DNA of 64,000 bases from CAXBNB01 sp049115735 (GTDB lineage Bacteria > Bacteroidota > Bacteroidia > Cytophagales > Cyclobacteriaceae), in contig JAGDZP010000034.1 of assembly GCA_049115735.1 (NCBI GenBank), forward strand, positions 1 to 64,000. Reading direction: 5' to 3'. Of this stretch, positions 8,539 to 17,408 are shown piece after piece. The stretch's first letter is position 1; every line of letters starts with the position of its first letter. Made by a program: the position numbers and the translations under genes. A model generated the notes under the pieces. It was not told the origin of the DNA. It did not search any database and was given only the letters and a program-made list of their open reading frames with translations.

Positions 8539-8989
8539 TCAAAAGTATTTATTCAATTTCTGATCCATAAAACGATTATACTTTAACTGTTCGGCATGGC
8601 TACCTTGTTTCCAAAACTGAAAGTTGGTGTTATTTCTGTTTTTCTTGCCGGCTGCAGAAAATATCCATAACATCCCTGTCTGTGCGACAGGCAAGCAGTT
8701 TCTTCTGTTTTTTTATTGCCTTAATAATTTCATATGATGTAATCTTTTTAACTTCTCGCACGATATCAGAAAGTTCCTTATCATCCACAGGTCCAGAGAT
8801 GATTAGATAAAAATGGGTACTCATTAACACCCAGGCATAAATCTCCAAGCCGTTATCCATTTGATAAAACCCTAAGCTGTCTAGTACAACATTTTTGTAC
8901 TCCCCTTTTGTAAAAACATCAACCTACTCTACTACAGTAAAGGTTACGAAATAAATTCCATTCGGATCGTTAAATTTATAAGCTGACAT
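8539..8989 (-). pseudogene. REP-associated tyrosine transposase (Y1 family), decayed
   Basis: On the minus strand an ATG at 8989 opens MSAYKFNDPNGIYFVTFTVVE, then a TAG where the family has Trp, then VDVFTKGEYKNVV and GLEIYAWVLMSTHFYLIIS, which aligns with the HUH segment of IS200-like/RAYT transposases (normally YVIMPNHIHLI). The first metal-binding His is replaced by Thr here and the second is Tyr. Near 8655 a frameshift moves the frame to KKNRNNTNFQFWKQGSHAEQ and a stop at 8539-8541, well short of the usual C-terminus. So it has a stop, a frameshift, lost active-site residues and a cut 3' end. Only 8630-8860 is continuously open. REP-like palindromes elsewhere in the window may be its former targets. 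Confidence 0.75.
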
Positions 8990-9298
8990 TACTTCGAATA
9001 TAATAAGCCATTACAATTTTATCGAGACACAGTCTCTATCTATCATTGCTTACTTTCAAGTCATCCTGCGGAAGACTTAAAAGAACAGGGGAAAATAAGG
9101 TCTATTTGATCGATTCATAAATTGTTCTTCAAGTGGTTTTTCCGAAAACCAGAAGATTGGGATTTGAGCAGTTCCAGAAACTATTGTGCTTTAGAAACCA
9201 TGAAAATTGAATTGGTGTTTATTGATTAGTGAATGCAATAGATTAGAGGTCGTAGAGCCGTTTCGCCAAACCTATTACCAGAAACCTTTGTCCGGCCA
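8990..9298. other. Intergenic stretch without a visible gene
   Basis: 309 bp between the dead transposase and the 3' end of the esterase-sulfatase gene. A GTCATCCTGCGGAAG string near 9059 resembles the edge of a REP-like element, but no hairpin or open frame of note is present. Confidence 0.5.
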
Positions 9299-11602
9299 TT
9301 ACTCTTGTTTCTCCATTTTATACCTCTTGGCGATAACTTCACTCAATTGCTTTACTATTTTAGTATTTTCGGCGACTTCTACAACATTCACGTTTTCTTC
9401 GGGATCTTTCCTGAGATTAAAAAGCATGCGTTCATTGTTGTCATATTCGGTATAGCTATAATCCAGTGTTGTCACCGAGGCACCATTTCCCCAAAATGTA
9501 TAGGCTGCCTCTTTCCCTTCTTTTTTTGGATTCTGCATAAGAGGAACAATGCTCTCCCCTTCAAGGTGTTCGGGAAGTTTAATACCAGCCAGATCACATA
9601 GCGTGGGATATATATCCACTAACTCAACAATACCATCTGTTTTTATGTTCTGATCAAAACCAGGTGCGCTAATGATCAACGGGGCATTTTTACTGTTGTG
9701 AAGCAGGTTGTGTTTGCTCCAGTAGTTATGTTCACCAAGGTTCCATCCATGGTCGCCCCACACCACAACAATGGTATTGTCACTAAGCCCCAGTTCTTCA
9801 AGCATAGATAAGAGTTTACCAATAAGGGCATCCACATAACTGACACTGGCATAGTATCCATGTCTGGCAATCTTGTGAAACTCGGTGGAGTTGTACTCAA
9901 TATTTCTATCGTGGTAACTACCAAATTCCCCTGAGCTCCTCAGTGCACCAGGAGCATTTTTGGGTTTGTATCTGTTCTCTGCAAGGGCAATCGCTTCCCT
10001 GTCGTACATATCCCAGTATTTTTTTGGTGCGTAAAAAGGAAGGTGTGGGCGCACAAATCCACACGCAAGAAAGAAAGGTTTCCCCATCTTCGCAAGCCGT
10101 TGCATGTCCTTGATGGTCTTCTCGCAGTTCTGCCCGTCGATATAGGTATTATCAGGCACGTCAGGGGCTTCAAAGAATGGCCCACGTTTGTTCTTTTCAA
10201 GAATGTATTTTCCTGATTCTTTGTCGTGGAAGGTCAGGTGATTGTTTTCCTTCTTACCGTTGACAAGTGAAAAGGGAGGCTCGGACCAACTTTGCTCTGC
10301 CATATCTTCATTCTGATGAAAAATCTTGCCGTTACACAGGGTGTAGTAACCTGCCTTGCGAAAAGTTCCTGGCAGTGTGGGTACGCCTGATGCAAATTGC
10401 TCTATATCTATTAGAAGAGTTGATTTACTAAGATGAATGCCTGTAAGCATCGACGCGCGCGATGGAAGACAATGAGGTGCCTGGCAATAAGCCTTGTTGA
10501 ACTGGACTCCTTGCCTTGCCAACTTGTCTATGTTTGGTGATTTGATGTGTTTGGCACCATATGACCCAAGCTCAGGGCGCAAGTCGTCGATGGCTATAAA
10601 AAGGATGTTGGGCCTTTTCTGCGAGTCTTTCATGAGTGATGACCTGGCTGATCCCTTTAGGGACGCGATTAGGTAATCTGTGGGGGTTTCATGTTTTACA
10701 ACTGGAGCATCGGGGTACTTAAGTTCACAGCCAATACCCACTTGTTCACAGCGTTCCTGTAGTTTCACTCCAAAGTTGGCGGTATGGGTTGGGTCTTTCT
10801 GATTTTGGCCAAGTGCTGGAGGTACGTTATACAATAGATAAACCGGAGGATCATCAGCACTTGCCAGTGCATAAGGTGAATACTCGGCAATCCATGGCAA
10901 GATGCTTTCACGTTCTGCAAGGAACTGCTCAAAGTCAACTTTGCCAAAAGCATGGCCCCCATACTTGCTGTTGGGTGTCCACTTTTTCATTTGCTGTGGA
11001 TCGAGCGTGGTTTGTGGCCCCATAACTGCGGCACACCACAGACGACTGGATTCCCGGGCGATAGGATCTTTACTATTCGGCTTTGCAAGATCTTTATGAT
11101 AGGCAAGCCATAGGCTTGTACAGGCTCCTGCTGAACCCCCGGCAGCTCCTATTCGCTCTTTGTCAATATTCCATTCATCTGCTTTGCTTCGTACAAATTG
11201 CAGGGCACGGGCCGCATCGTACATAGGGGCCTTTACAGGTGGTGCAATTTCTTCTGCATTGACATGTTTCATCAACCTGTAATTGATAGCCACAACCGAA
11301 ATTCCGGCATCCAGTAGTTGCTGCACATTGGCAAAACGGTGTACTCTTTCTTTTTCACCGCCTTTCCAACCACCACCATGTATGACAAATACCAGTGGTG
11401 TTGAGGAATTTGATTCCGCCTTCCAGAAATCGAGGATGTGGCGCTGGTGCTCACCATAGCTAATGCCGGATAATGTAGGCTTTGGAACAGATGAGTCATA
11501 GGTGGGTAGTTCTTGTGCAATTGCGGCAACAGTCAGAATACCCGTAAAAACAGCATAGTATATTATTACCAAAACTGTACGAAAGAAATATTTCTTTTCC
11601 AT
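9299..11602 (-). CDS. Esterase-sulfatase fusion, secreted
   Basis: A 767-residue two-domain enzyme. After a signal peptide (cleavage near AIAQ30) residues about 35-320 form an alpha/beta hydrolase of the acetyl-xylan-esterase/BD-FAE type: oxyanion motif HGGGW (75-79) and nucleophile Ser157 in GGSAGA, with candidate His304. A short linker leads to a sulfatase from about residue 330, with metal Asp339-Asp340 and the maturation motif Cys378-L-P-S-R382, where Cys is converted to formylglycine; it looks like the iduronate-sulfatase-like S1_7 group. The frame is continuous through the junction. It likely removes acyl groups and sulfate from the same polysaccharide. No formylglycine-generating enzyme is encoded in the window. 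It is the last gene of the PUL's minus-strand series. Confidence 0.9.
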   Translation of the reverse strand: MEKKYFFRTVLVIIYYAVFTGILTVAAIAQELPTYDSSVPKPTLSGISYGEHQRHILDFWKAESNSSTPLVFVIHGGGWKGGEKERVHRFANVQQLLDAGISVVAINYRLMKHVNAEEIAPPVKAPMYDAARALQFVRSKADEWNIDKERIGAAGGSAGACTSLWLAYHKDLAKPNSKDPIARESSRLWCAAVMGPQTTLDPQQMKKWTPNSKYGGHAFGKVDFEQFLAERESILPWIAEYSPYALASADDPPVYLLYNVPPALGQNQKDPTHTANFGVKLQERCEQVGIGCELKYPDAPVVKHETPTDYLIASLKGSARSSLMKDSQKRPNILFIAIDDLRPELGSYGAKHIKSPNIDKLARQGVQFNKAYCQAPHCLPSRASMLTGIHLSKSTLLIDIEQFASGVPTLPGTFRKAGYYTLCNGKIFHQNEDMAEQSWSEPPFSLVNGKKENNHLTFHDKESGKYILEKNKRGPFFEAPDVPDNTYIDGQNCEKTIKDMQRLAKMGKPFFLACGFVRPHLPFYAPKKYWDMYDREAIALAENRYKPKNAPGALRSSGEFGSYHDRNIEYNSTEFHKIARHGYYASVSYVDALIGKLLSMLEELGLSDNTIVVVWGDHGWNLGEHNYWSKHNLLHNSKNAPLIISAPGFDQNIKTDGIVELVDIYPTLCDLAGIKLPEHLEGESIVPLMQNPKKEGKEAAYTFWGNGASVTTLDYSYTEYDNNERMLFNLRKDPEENVNVVEVAENTKIVKQLSEVIAKRYKMEKQE

Positions 11603-11610
11603 GAAACTTT

Positions 11611-12012
11611 TTATTTGAATATACTAATTTTATTAGCCACTTCAACAGTCACAGGCCCCAATAATCCAGATGGTTCTAAAGAAATTTCTTCAATAGTTCT
11701 GCCCCTGAAATCATGATTTAACATGATATTTGTTTTCGTGTATTGTTTCTTGTCAGGGAAAGATTGATCTCCGGCCACTCTATTGCACCAGGAATTGACC
11801 ACTTTGATTTCAAGTGTGTCCTCTCCTTTTTGGAGTTCTTCACTTATTTCAATTTTGAACGATTTTGTCCAAACAACGCCTTTGTCTGTTCCATTGATTT
11901 TCACTTCTGCAATGCCAACATCTTTTGCACTTCCCAATGGAGATGAACATTCTAGCAGGAACATATAAATGGCCATGTCACTTTGAAGTTTAAAATTATT
12001 TTGCTTCATCAT
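11611..12012 (-). pseudogene. 3' remnant of a second GH106-like gene
   Basis: An open frame of 133 residues whose part from about residue 30 (DVGIAEVKING) to the end is nearly the same as the last ~95 residues of the intact GH106-like gene at 13668-16637: shared strings include EIKVVNSW, NRVAGDQ, FPDKKQYTKTN and LNHDFRGR. The DNA is also highly similar (11640-11943 against 13687-13983). The catalytic domains are missing and the first ~25 codons have no match, so the homology breaks near 11945. The frame overlaps the 3' end of the sulfatase gene by 17 bp. Best read as the tail of a deleted paralogue; translation is possible but unlikely to be useful. Confidence 0.8.
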
Positions 12013-13486
12013 CCATTTTTGGACTTTGAACCAAGCCTTTGCCGTTCATAAATCTTCTATAATCCACGGCTGTTTTATTGTCATTATTTAGACTCAAATT
12101 CCATTTATCAAGATAGTATTGACGCGGTTTGAAATCTTTGTCTCCTATTTTTGTTAATTCATTTTGTAATTTCTTTTCCAGGTATTCTTCTACTTGACTA
12201 TATTCCTTATTTCCCATTAAATTATTCATTTGATAAGGATCTTTTATGTGATCAAACATCATGGAGACTCCATTGAGGGTGCGCACATAGGAATACCGTT
12301 TAGTTCGAATTCCACGGTATTCATCATAAATATGTTCTCCTGCAAAGGGGCACACGTTCATAATTAGTGCCGCCCGGTCTTTCTCAGGGTCTGGGGATTT
12401 AATTAGAGCTGATAAGTCTTCACCTTCTACGGAATCGGGGATTTTAATATTGGCAAGTCCCAATAGTGATGGGAGAATATCAGGGGTAGTTAATGGAGCA
12501 TTGACAATGCTTCCTTTTTGGGTAGTTTGAGATTGTTTAATCAAAAACGGTACCCGAACCGATTCATCCCAAGGTACTTGTTTTGCCATAGGGCGTATTC
12601 CTTGAGCACCCATCATCTCCCCATGATCAGTAGTGAAAACTACAATGGTGTTTTCCCAAATCCCTAGTTCTCTTATCTTTCCTATCAACTCACCTACAAC
12701 CTGGTCTGTGGCAGTGCAGTGAGCGTAATAACCCACAAGTTCCTTCCTGGCCCTCTGCTGTATTTCTTCAGGAATATTGGGAGGTAACTTTATTTCTGAT
12801 TCAACATATAGGTCCTTGTATTCCTGAGGAGCCGATCCATGTGGGAAATGTGGTGTTGCAATTGAAATAAATAACAAAAATGGCTCTTCCTTAACAGCAT
12901 GTTCGGTCAAATAATTTTGTGCATTGGTAGATATAGCAAACGGAGAATAGCCATTCCAGTACTTCATTTCGGGACTTGTATTTTCATAATAAGGCATTTT
13001 ATTATAATCGTGAGAGCACTCAAGTGCCTTCCAATAATCATAGCCTTGCCTACGTTCAGGAATTACGTTATTAAATCGACCATGTCCGTCCAGATGCCAC
13101 TTACCCAAATATGCTGTATTATATCCTTCAGACTTAAAGATCTCTGCCATACACAGTTCCTCCTCGGGTAAGTACAAATCGTTAAGAAACATTCCTGTGC
13201 TGGTCGGGAACCGCCCAGTTTGCAAAGCTGCGCGATGAGGAGTACACACTGGATTAACCGTCACGGCATTAGCAAAATTGACTGACTCCTTAGCAAATTG
13301 ATCAATGTTAGGAGTTCGCACATTAGGGTCGCCAGCATATCCAAAAGCAGATGCCTTCCATTGATCAGTAAGGATATAAACTATGTTTGGTTTTTGTGCT
13401 TTCAGGGTAATAGGAACTAGTAGCATTAGCCCTAATACAATTTGTATCGTAACTTTGATTTTAATGTAATTTTTCTTCGTGTACAT
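11996..13486 (-). CDS. Secreted sulfatase (S1 family)
   Basis: Arylsulfatase-type enzyme of about 496 residues with an N-terminal membrane/signal segment ending near ITLKAQ. The first conserved block reads VYILTDQWKASAFGYAGDP, with Asp-Gln in the metal pair, and the maturation motif is C-T-P-H-R in NPVCTPHRAALQTGR, so Cys is the formylglycine precursor. Later blocks TTDHGEMMGAQG and WDESVRVPFLIK complete the sulfatase fold. The open frame starts at a TTG (13492), but the ATG at 13486 is the better start. A TTCAAA/TTTGAA palindrome lies at 13488-13502 immediately upstream. It probably desulfates the rhamnose-containing glycan targeted by the neighbouring GH106-like enzyme. Confidence 0.92.
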   Translation of the reverse strand: MYTKKNYIKIKVTIQIVLGLMLLVPITLKAQKPNIVYILTDQWKASAFGYAGDPNVRTPNIDQFAKESVNFANAVTVNPVCTPHRAALQTGRFPTSTGMFLNDLYLPEEELCMAEIFKSEGYNTAYLGKWHLDGHGRFNNVIPERRQGYDYWKALECSHDYNKMPYYENTSPEMKYWNGYSPFAISTNAQNYLTEHAVKEEPFLLFISIATPHFPHGSAPQEYKDLYVESEIKLPPNIPEEIQQRARKELVGYYAHCTATDQVVGELIGKIRELGIWENTIVVFTTDHGEMMGAQGIRPMAKQVPWDESVRVPFLIKQSQTTQKGSIVNAPLTTPDILPSLLGLANIKIPDSVEGEDLSALIKSPDPEKDRAALIMNVCPFAGEHIYDEYRGIRTKRYSYVRTLNGVSMMFDHIKDPYQMNNLMGNKEYSQVEEYLEKKLQNELTKIGDKDFKPRQYYLDKWNLSLNNDNKTAVDYRRFMNGKGLVQSPKMDDEAK

Positions 13487-13667
13487 GTTCAAATATTTTG
13501 AAGACTTTCACTTACGTTGATTATGACATTCGCCACCACTCCATAAGCTGCCAACTTCTGGTTATTATTCTAAGGGTTTAGACCAGTAACAGGTCTTAAC
13601 AAACAGGTCAAATTTCTTAACTTAAGATTTAAGTACTTTTTTGGCTCGAACTTTAATTTATCTGAAT

Positions 13668-16637
13668 CTACCATCTTTCACTACCCTTCTCAATCGTCAC
13701 AGGACCCAATAATCCAGATGACTCCAACGGAATCTCTTTTCTTGGCCTGCCCCTGAAATCATGATTTAACATGACATTTGTTTTGGTGTATTGCTTCTTG
13801 TCAGGGAAAGTTTGATCTCCGGCCACTCTATTGTACCACGAATTCACCACTTTAATTTCCAAAGTATTCTCTCCTTTTTGCAGTTCCTGGCTTATCTCAA
13901 CCCTAAATGGTTTTGTCCAGAGAATGCCTTTGTCTTTTCCGTTGATTTTAACCTCTGCAATACCAACATCTTTTACTCTTTCTAGCTGTAAAAAGTATTG
14001 TTTTCTCTTTTGTGGCTCAAAGTCTACATTGAAAGTTTTGTTATATACTGCCGAACCAGAATAATATTTAATTCCTTTATCTGAATGTTGCGTCCAGTCT
14101 ATTAATTCAGGAAATGTAACAGAGGCCGGCCCTCCCCATTTGGGGTCAAAGTTCACAACCCATTCTCCAGTGATGTTTTTTATGGTTACATAATCAACAT
14201 AATTCCGCTGATCTGTGCCTTGTTTATTCTTGTCAATTTTATTGTTAAAAACGACCATGACAGCTCCATAAGGTTCTAAAGTCAGTGGCACACTGGTTAT
14301 TCCATCCTTTTGCGCAAAAGCTTTGGCTTCTCTAACCTCTCCCGTTAGTGCATCCCATAATTCGGGTTGCTTTCCAGAAACCCGGAATTGAGTGTTTATC
14401 TTTTGTCTTTCTATGGTTTGATTAGTCACAAAATAGACATCAGTTTCATCCATGATGTAATGAATGTAATCGAAATCTGTTTTGCTTTTACTCTCCGATA
14501 CATTAAAGTCTACATTTATATCTTTTGACAACAAATATTCCCTGGCCGAAAGACCCCAAGCCACAAGTCCCTTACCGTATTTTTTTTCTCCTTTTTTACT
14601 TACTTCTTTTCCCCAGATTTTGTCTACTAATTTTCGAAACTGATTTTGTTCCTTTTCTCCACCAACCAGGCTAACTGAACTTTCGGGTTTGTGACCAATT
14701 ACTTGGGCACCTTGTTGTAACAGGGATTCCACTTTTTCCAAAACGGCCATAGACACCACTTTATGGCCGGGCAATACCAACACACGGTATTCTACACCTC
14801 CTGGGACTACTATTTTCCCATCTTTCATCTTGAGTTGCAATAGGATTGTTTCGTCCGTTACATCATAGTCAAAACCAGGCATTACCCCGGCAGGGTCGGA
14901 ATGTTTTAATGGGAATACATTAGGCACATGATCACCATAATAATAGAGCACATCAGCCACAAATTTCCCTTCCTGAACCACTGACTGTGTACGGTGCATG
15001 TAGTCGATAAATGCACCAGACTGTTCCCACCAGGTTACTTGAGGGTTGACATGGGTACCGGCGAAATATTCCTGGCCAGGCAAACCCATCTCTGGGGGAG
15101 AGGCAGTGAATGTATGGAAATACATGCGATTTAGCCCAGCTGCTATTTCATGATCAAATGAAGATTTTTGATCGTGCCATAGCTCATCGTTCCAGTGGGG
15201 TCCAATGGTGGTAAAGGATTCTGCACCCACAATCTTTTTACCGTAGATATGAGCAGCGGAAGAGGCTTGTTTTAGAAAAAATCGGTTATTAGGGTTGGGT
15301 CGGTGAGGAGATGGTGACCAGAATTCACTCATCACAATATCGCTGAAACCATAATTTTTGATACCATCCATAGGCCCGGCATGTGGGCCTGCTGACTCTG
15401 GCTGTATGCCCATATTGTATTTATGTGCATACTCCTGAAACCGTGCATAGTGGTTGTAAGCTACCAGATCGCCCAGTGTTTTTCGAAAATCGGAAAGAAA
15501 GCCATTGGATGTATTTACATCATCAATCACATAACCAGCGACTATTGGTAAATAACTGAGTATATCATAACCCCTATAGTTCTTAAACTCTTTAGAAAAA
15601 TTATCAGTCCAGTTCATTCCACCACACTCCCAGCTATCAGTCTCCATGTAGGTAAGGGTGGTGCCGACATGGCCGTTAGCGGCTTTGAAGATGGGCTCTA
15701 CTACATCATTCCAATAAAAATCAAATGCTTCTTTGCTCATATAATCCAGTACGCTACCCTGCCAATCGCCGCTTGCGGTGGATACATGTGAATCTGTACA
15801 GGAATAGCCGATACGCATGATGCTCCAAACTCCTTCGGGAGCATCCCAGGTAAGGTTACCTGCCGAGTCCATTTTAGAAGTTAGATCTACTATTTCTTCC
15901 CTGTTCACAGTATATGTTGTTTTAGCCCTCATATTCTTTTCTTTGGGAGTAGCATTATCCAATAAAAACCGAGTATCTGGTGCGGAACCTCCCAGCTCCC
16001 GATACCCTAGTTTTAAATTCAAATCAGAAATCAAATTAGTTGTTTTGGAAGACTCTTTTAAAGGAAATGCCAGCACAGCAATGTCTTTGTAAAAATCGCT
16101 TTTGATACCTGGTACTTCGAGCTTTTGTGAAATCTTGCCTTTACCAGAAACTTTCTCCTCGGTATACACCAGTTGCTTTGCTGTATACTGGGGGGTTACC
16201 CTTGGGCCTCCCAGGTTCCAGCCACTTTGGATATTGAAGCCTATTTCAAGTCCCAGCCTCTTGGCTTCATCAAGCGCAAATACAAACAGTTCATTCCACT
16301 CTTCTGATCCGAACAATGGACCAGACGGAATGTCCTTATTTCCTCTTTGGTTATGCCCTCCGGCATCAAAAATCATGGCTCCCTGGAAATTTCTTGATTT
16401 CATAGCTTCCAAATCACTGGTAATTGCTTCTTTGGTAACATTGCCATTTAGCCACCACCACCAGCAGTTTACACCAGATTTTGAGGAAGGTGACTTGAAG
16501 TTTTCTTTAAGGAGATCGTAATTATTGATCCCTACTGGTTTTTTATTGGTTCGGGTACCAACGAACCCAAATATCACCATAAACAGAAGTGGTAATAGCA
16601 ATTTGGAATGCTTCATATTTTGAAATGATTTGTTCAT
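13668..16637 (-). CDS. GH106-like alpha-L-rhamnosidase
   Basis: A 989-residue exported glycoside hydrolase. After a signal segment (to about residue 27) the hallmark of family 106 appears: CWWWWLNGNVTKEAITSDLE (Trp59-62), then MIFDAGGHNQ and FNIQSGWNLGGPRVTP of the catalytic barrel, a long middle part, and a C-terminal jelly-roll (VGIAEVKINGKDKGILW to NHDFRGRPR). Length agrees with characterised members. GH106 enzymes cleave alpha-L-rhamnose, so the locus likely handles a rhamnose-bearing polysaccharide. An alternative start, MKHSKLL, lies seven codons in. The 175-bp gap to the sulfatase and the 770-bp gap to susD suggest separate transcription units. Confidence 0.88.
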   Translation of the reverse strand: MNKSFQNMKHSKLLLPLLFMVIFGFVGTRTNKKPVGINNYDLLKENFKSPSSKSGVNCWWWWLNGNVTKEAITSDLEAMKSRNFQGAMIFDAGGHNQRGNKDIPSGPLFGSEEWNELFVFALDEAKRLGLEIGFNIQSGWNLGGPRVTPQYTAKQLVYTEEKVSGKGKISQKLEVPGIKSDFYKDIAVLAFPLKESSKTTNLISDLNLKLGYRELGGSAPDTRFLLDNATPKEKNMRAKTTYTVNREEIVDLTSKMDSAGNLTWDAPEGVWSIMRIGYSCTDSHVSTASGDWQGSVLDYMSKEAFDFYWNDVVEPIFKAANGHVGTTLTYMETDSWECGGMNWTDNFSKEFKNYRGYDILSYLPIVAGYVIDDVNTSNGFLSDFRKTLGDLVAYNHYARFQEYAHKYNMGIQPESAGPHAGPMDGIKNYGFSDIVMSEFWSPSPHRPNPNNRFFLKQASSAAHIYGKKIVGAESFTTIGPHWNDELWHDQKSSFDHEIAAGLNRMYFHTFTASPPEMGLPGQEYFAGTHVNPQVTWWEQSGAFIDYMHRTQSVVQEGKFVADVLYYYGDHVPNVFPLKHSDPAGVMPGFDYDVTDETILLQLKMKDGKIVVPGGVEYRVLVLPGHKVVSMAVLEKVESLLQQGAQVIGHKPESSVSLVGGEKEQNQFRKLVDKIWGKEVSKKGEKKYGKGLVAWGLSAREYLLSKDINVDFNVSESKSKTDFDYIHYIMDETDVYFVTNQTIERQKINTQFRVSGKQPELWDALTGEVREAKAFAQKDGITSVPLTLEPYGAVMVVFNNKIDKNKQGTDQRNYVDYVTIKNITGEWVVNFDPKWGGPASVTFPELIDWTQHSDKGIKYYSGSAVYNKTFNVDFEPQKRKQYFLQLERVKDVGIAEVKINGKDKGILWTKPFRVEISQELQKGENTLEIKVVNSWYNRVAGDQTFPDKKQYTKTNVMLNHDFRGRPRKEIPLESSGLLGPVTIEKGSERW

Positions 16638-17408
16638 TGTTGATGATTATTGTTCATGTTAGAGTAGATAATAATTGAGTGAGAATTTTATAAAAAGAAA
16701 CTGCATTCCCAGATTTATTCTGGGACCTGTTGGTAACTCAGCGTTCGGTCTTTTCCCGGAAGATGCCGGAACGGGTCCGGCAAGGTGTCCTCTTTTTATA
16801 AAACTTCCTCTCATTCTAAACATGTATCAATTCGATGCGAGGCACGAGCGAGAAATCTGCCAAGTGGACTTGCAGAACGTAATCACTCACTTCAGTTGTA
16901 GACCAAGTGGACTTCTCCCGATGGTACCAATGACGTGTTTTGATAAAACCGCTCTCAGTCTCTCGTAGAGGACTCTGAGATATGTGCTGATAATCATAGT
17001 CCCTTTCAGGAGACTCTGATTGGGATGCTTTTGGTTGTGTGACTGTCATTTCAATTTGTGCGTTTGGGAAACTCAAATGTTAGGACTCGAAGTGACGAAG
17101 TATTATTTTGCTTTGGCATATAACGATTAAACCATCATTTTTTAGAATTACTAGTCTAACCACAAATACCCACTTACACAACGTCAATTCGAAATGAGGA
17201 ACGAGTGAGAAGTCCACTAGGATTTTGTAGGATGCTTAGCAAGTGCGGATTTGCAATGCTTAGATGGAACGCTTTAGACCTGCCTGTTCGGTAGACAGGA
17301 AAGCGCACCAGACTGTGAACACCAGACTGTCGTGCAATAAAAAATGCTACCCCGACTAGACTTCAAAAAGTGCCTAGTCGAAGTAACATTTAAATCAGGA
17401 CCTAGTAC
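16638..17408. other. 770-bp intergenic region rich in repeats
   Basis: No gene recognised. It contains an inverted pair TTTTATAAAAAG / CTTTTTATAAAA (about 16687 and 16795) enclosing a TGCCGG/CCGGCA hairpin near 16764; two related units starting CAATTCGA and containing ACGAG-N-GAGAA (about 16830 and 17183); a direct repeat CACCAGACTGT at 17306 and 17320; and the hairpin at 17353-17380. Units of the form CGA...ACGAGYGAGAA are common degenerate intergenic repeats in Bacteroidota genomes. Confidence 0.5.
17353..17380 (-). terminator. Hairpin downstream of susD, possible terminator
   Basis: CGACTAG and CTAGTCG (7-bp arms) with an inner ACTT/AAGT stem and CAAA loop. On the minus strand it follows the susD stop by about 30 bp and is followed, ten bases later, by a T-rich stretch, so it may end the susCD transcript; the delayed T run makes this uncertain. 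Confidence 0.45.

Noticed and set aside
16102..16521. 139-residue ORF antisense to the GH106-like gene
   Set aside because: Codon pattern follows the opposite strand; no recognisable domain.
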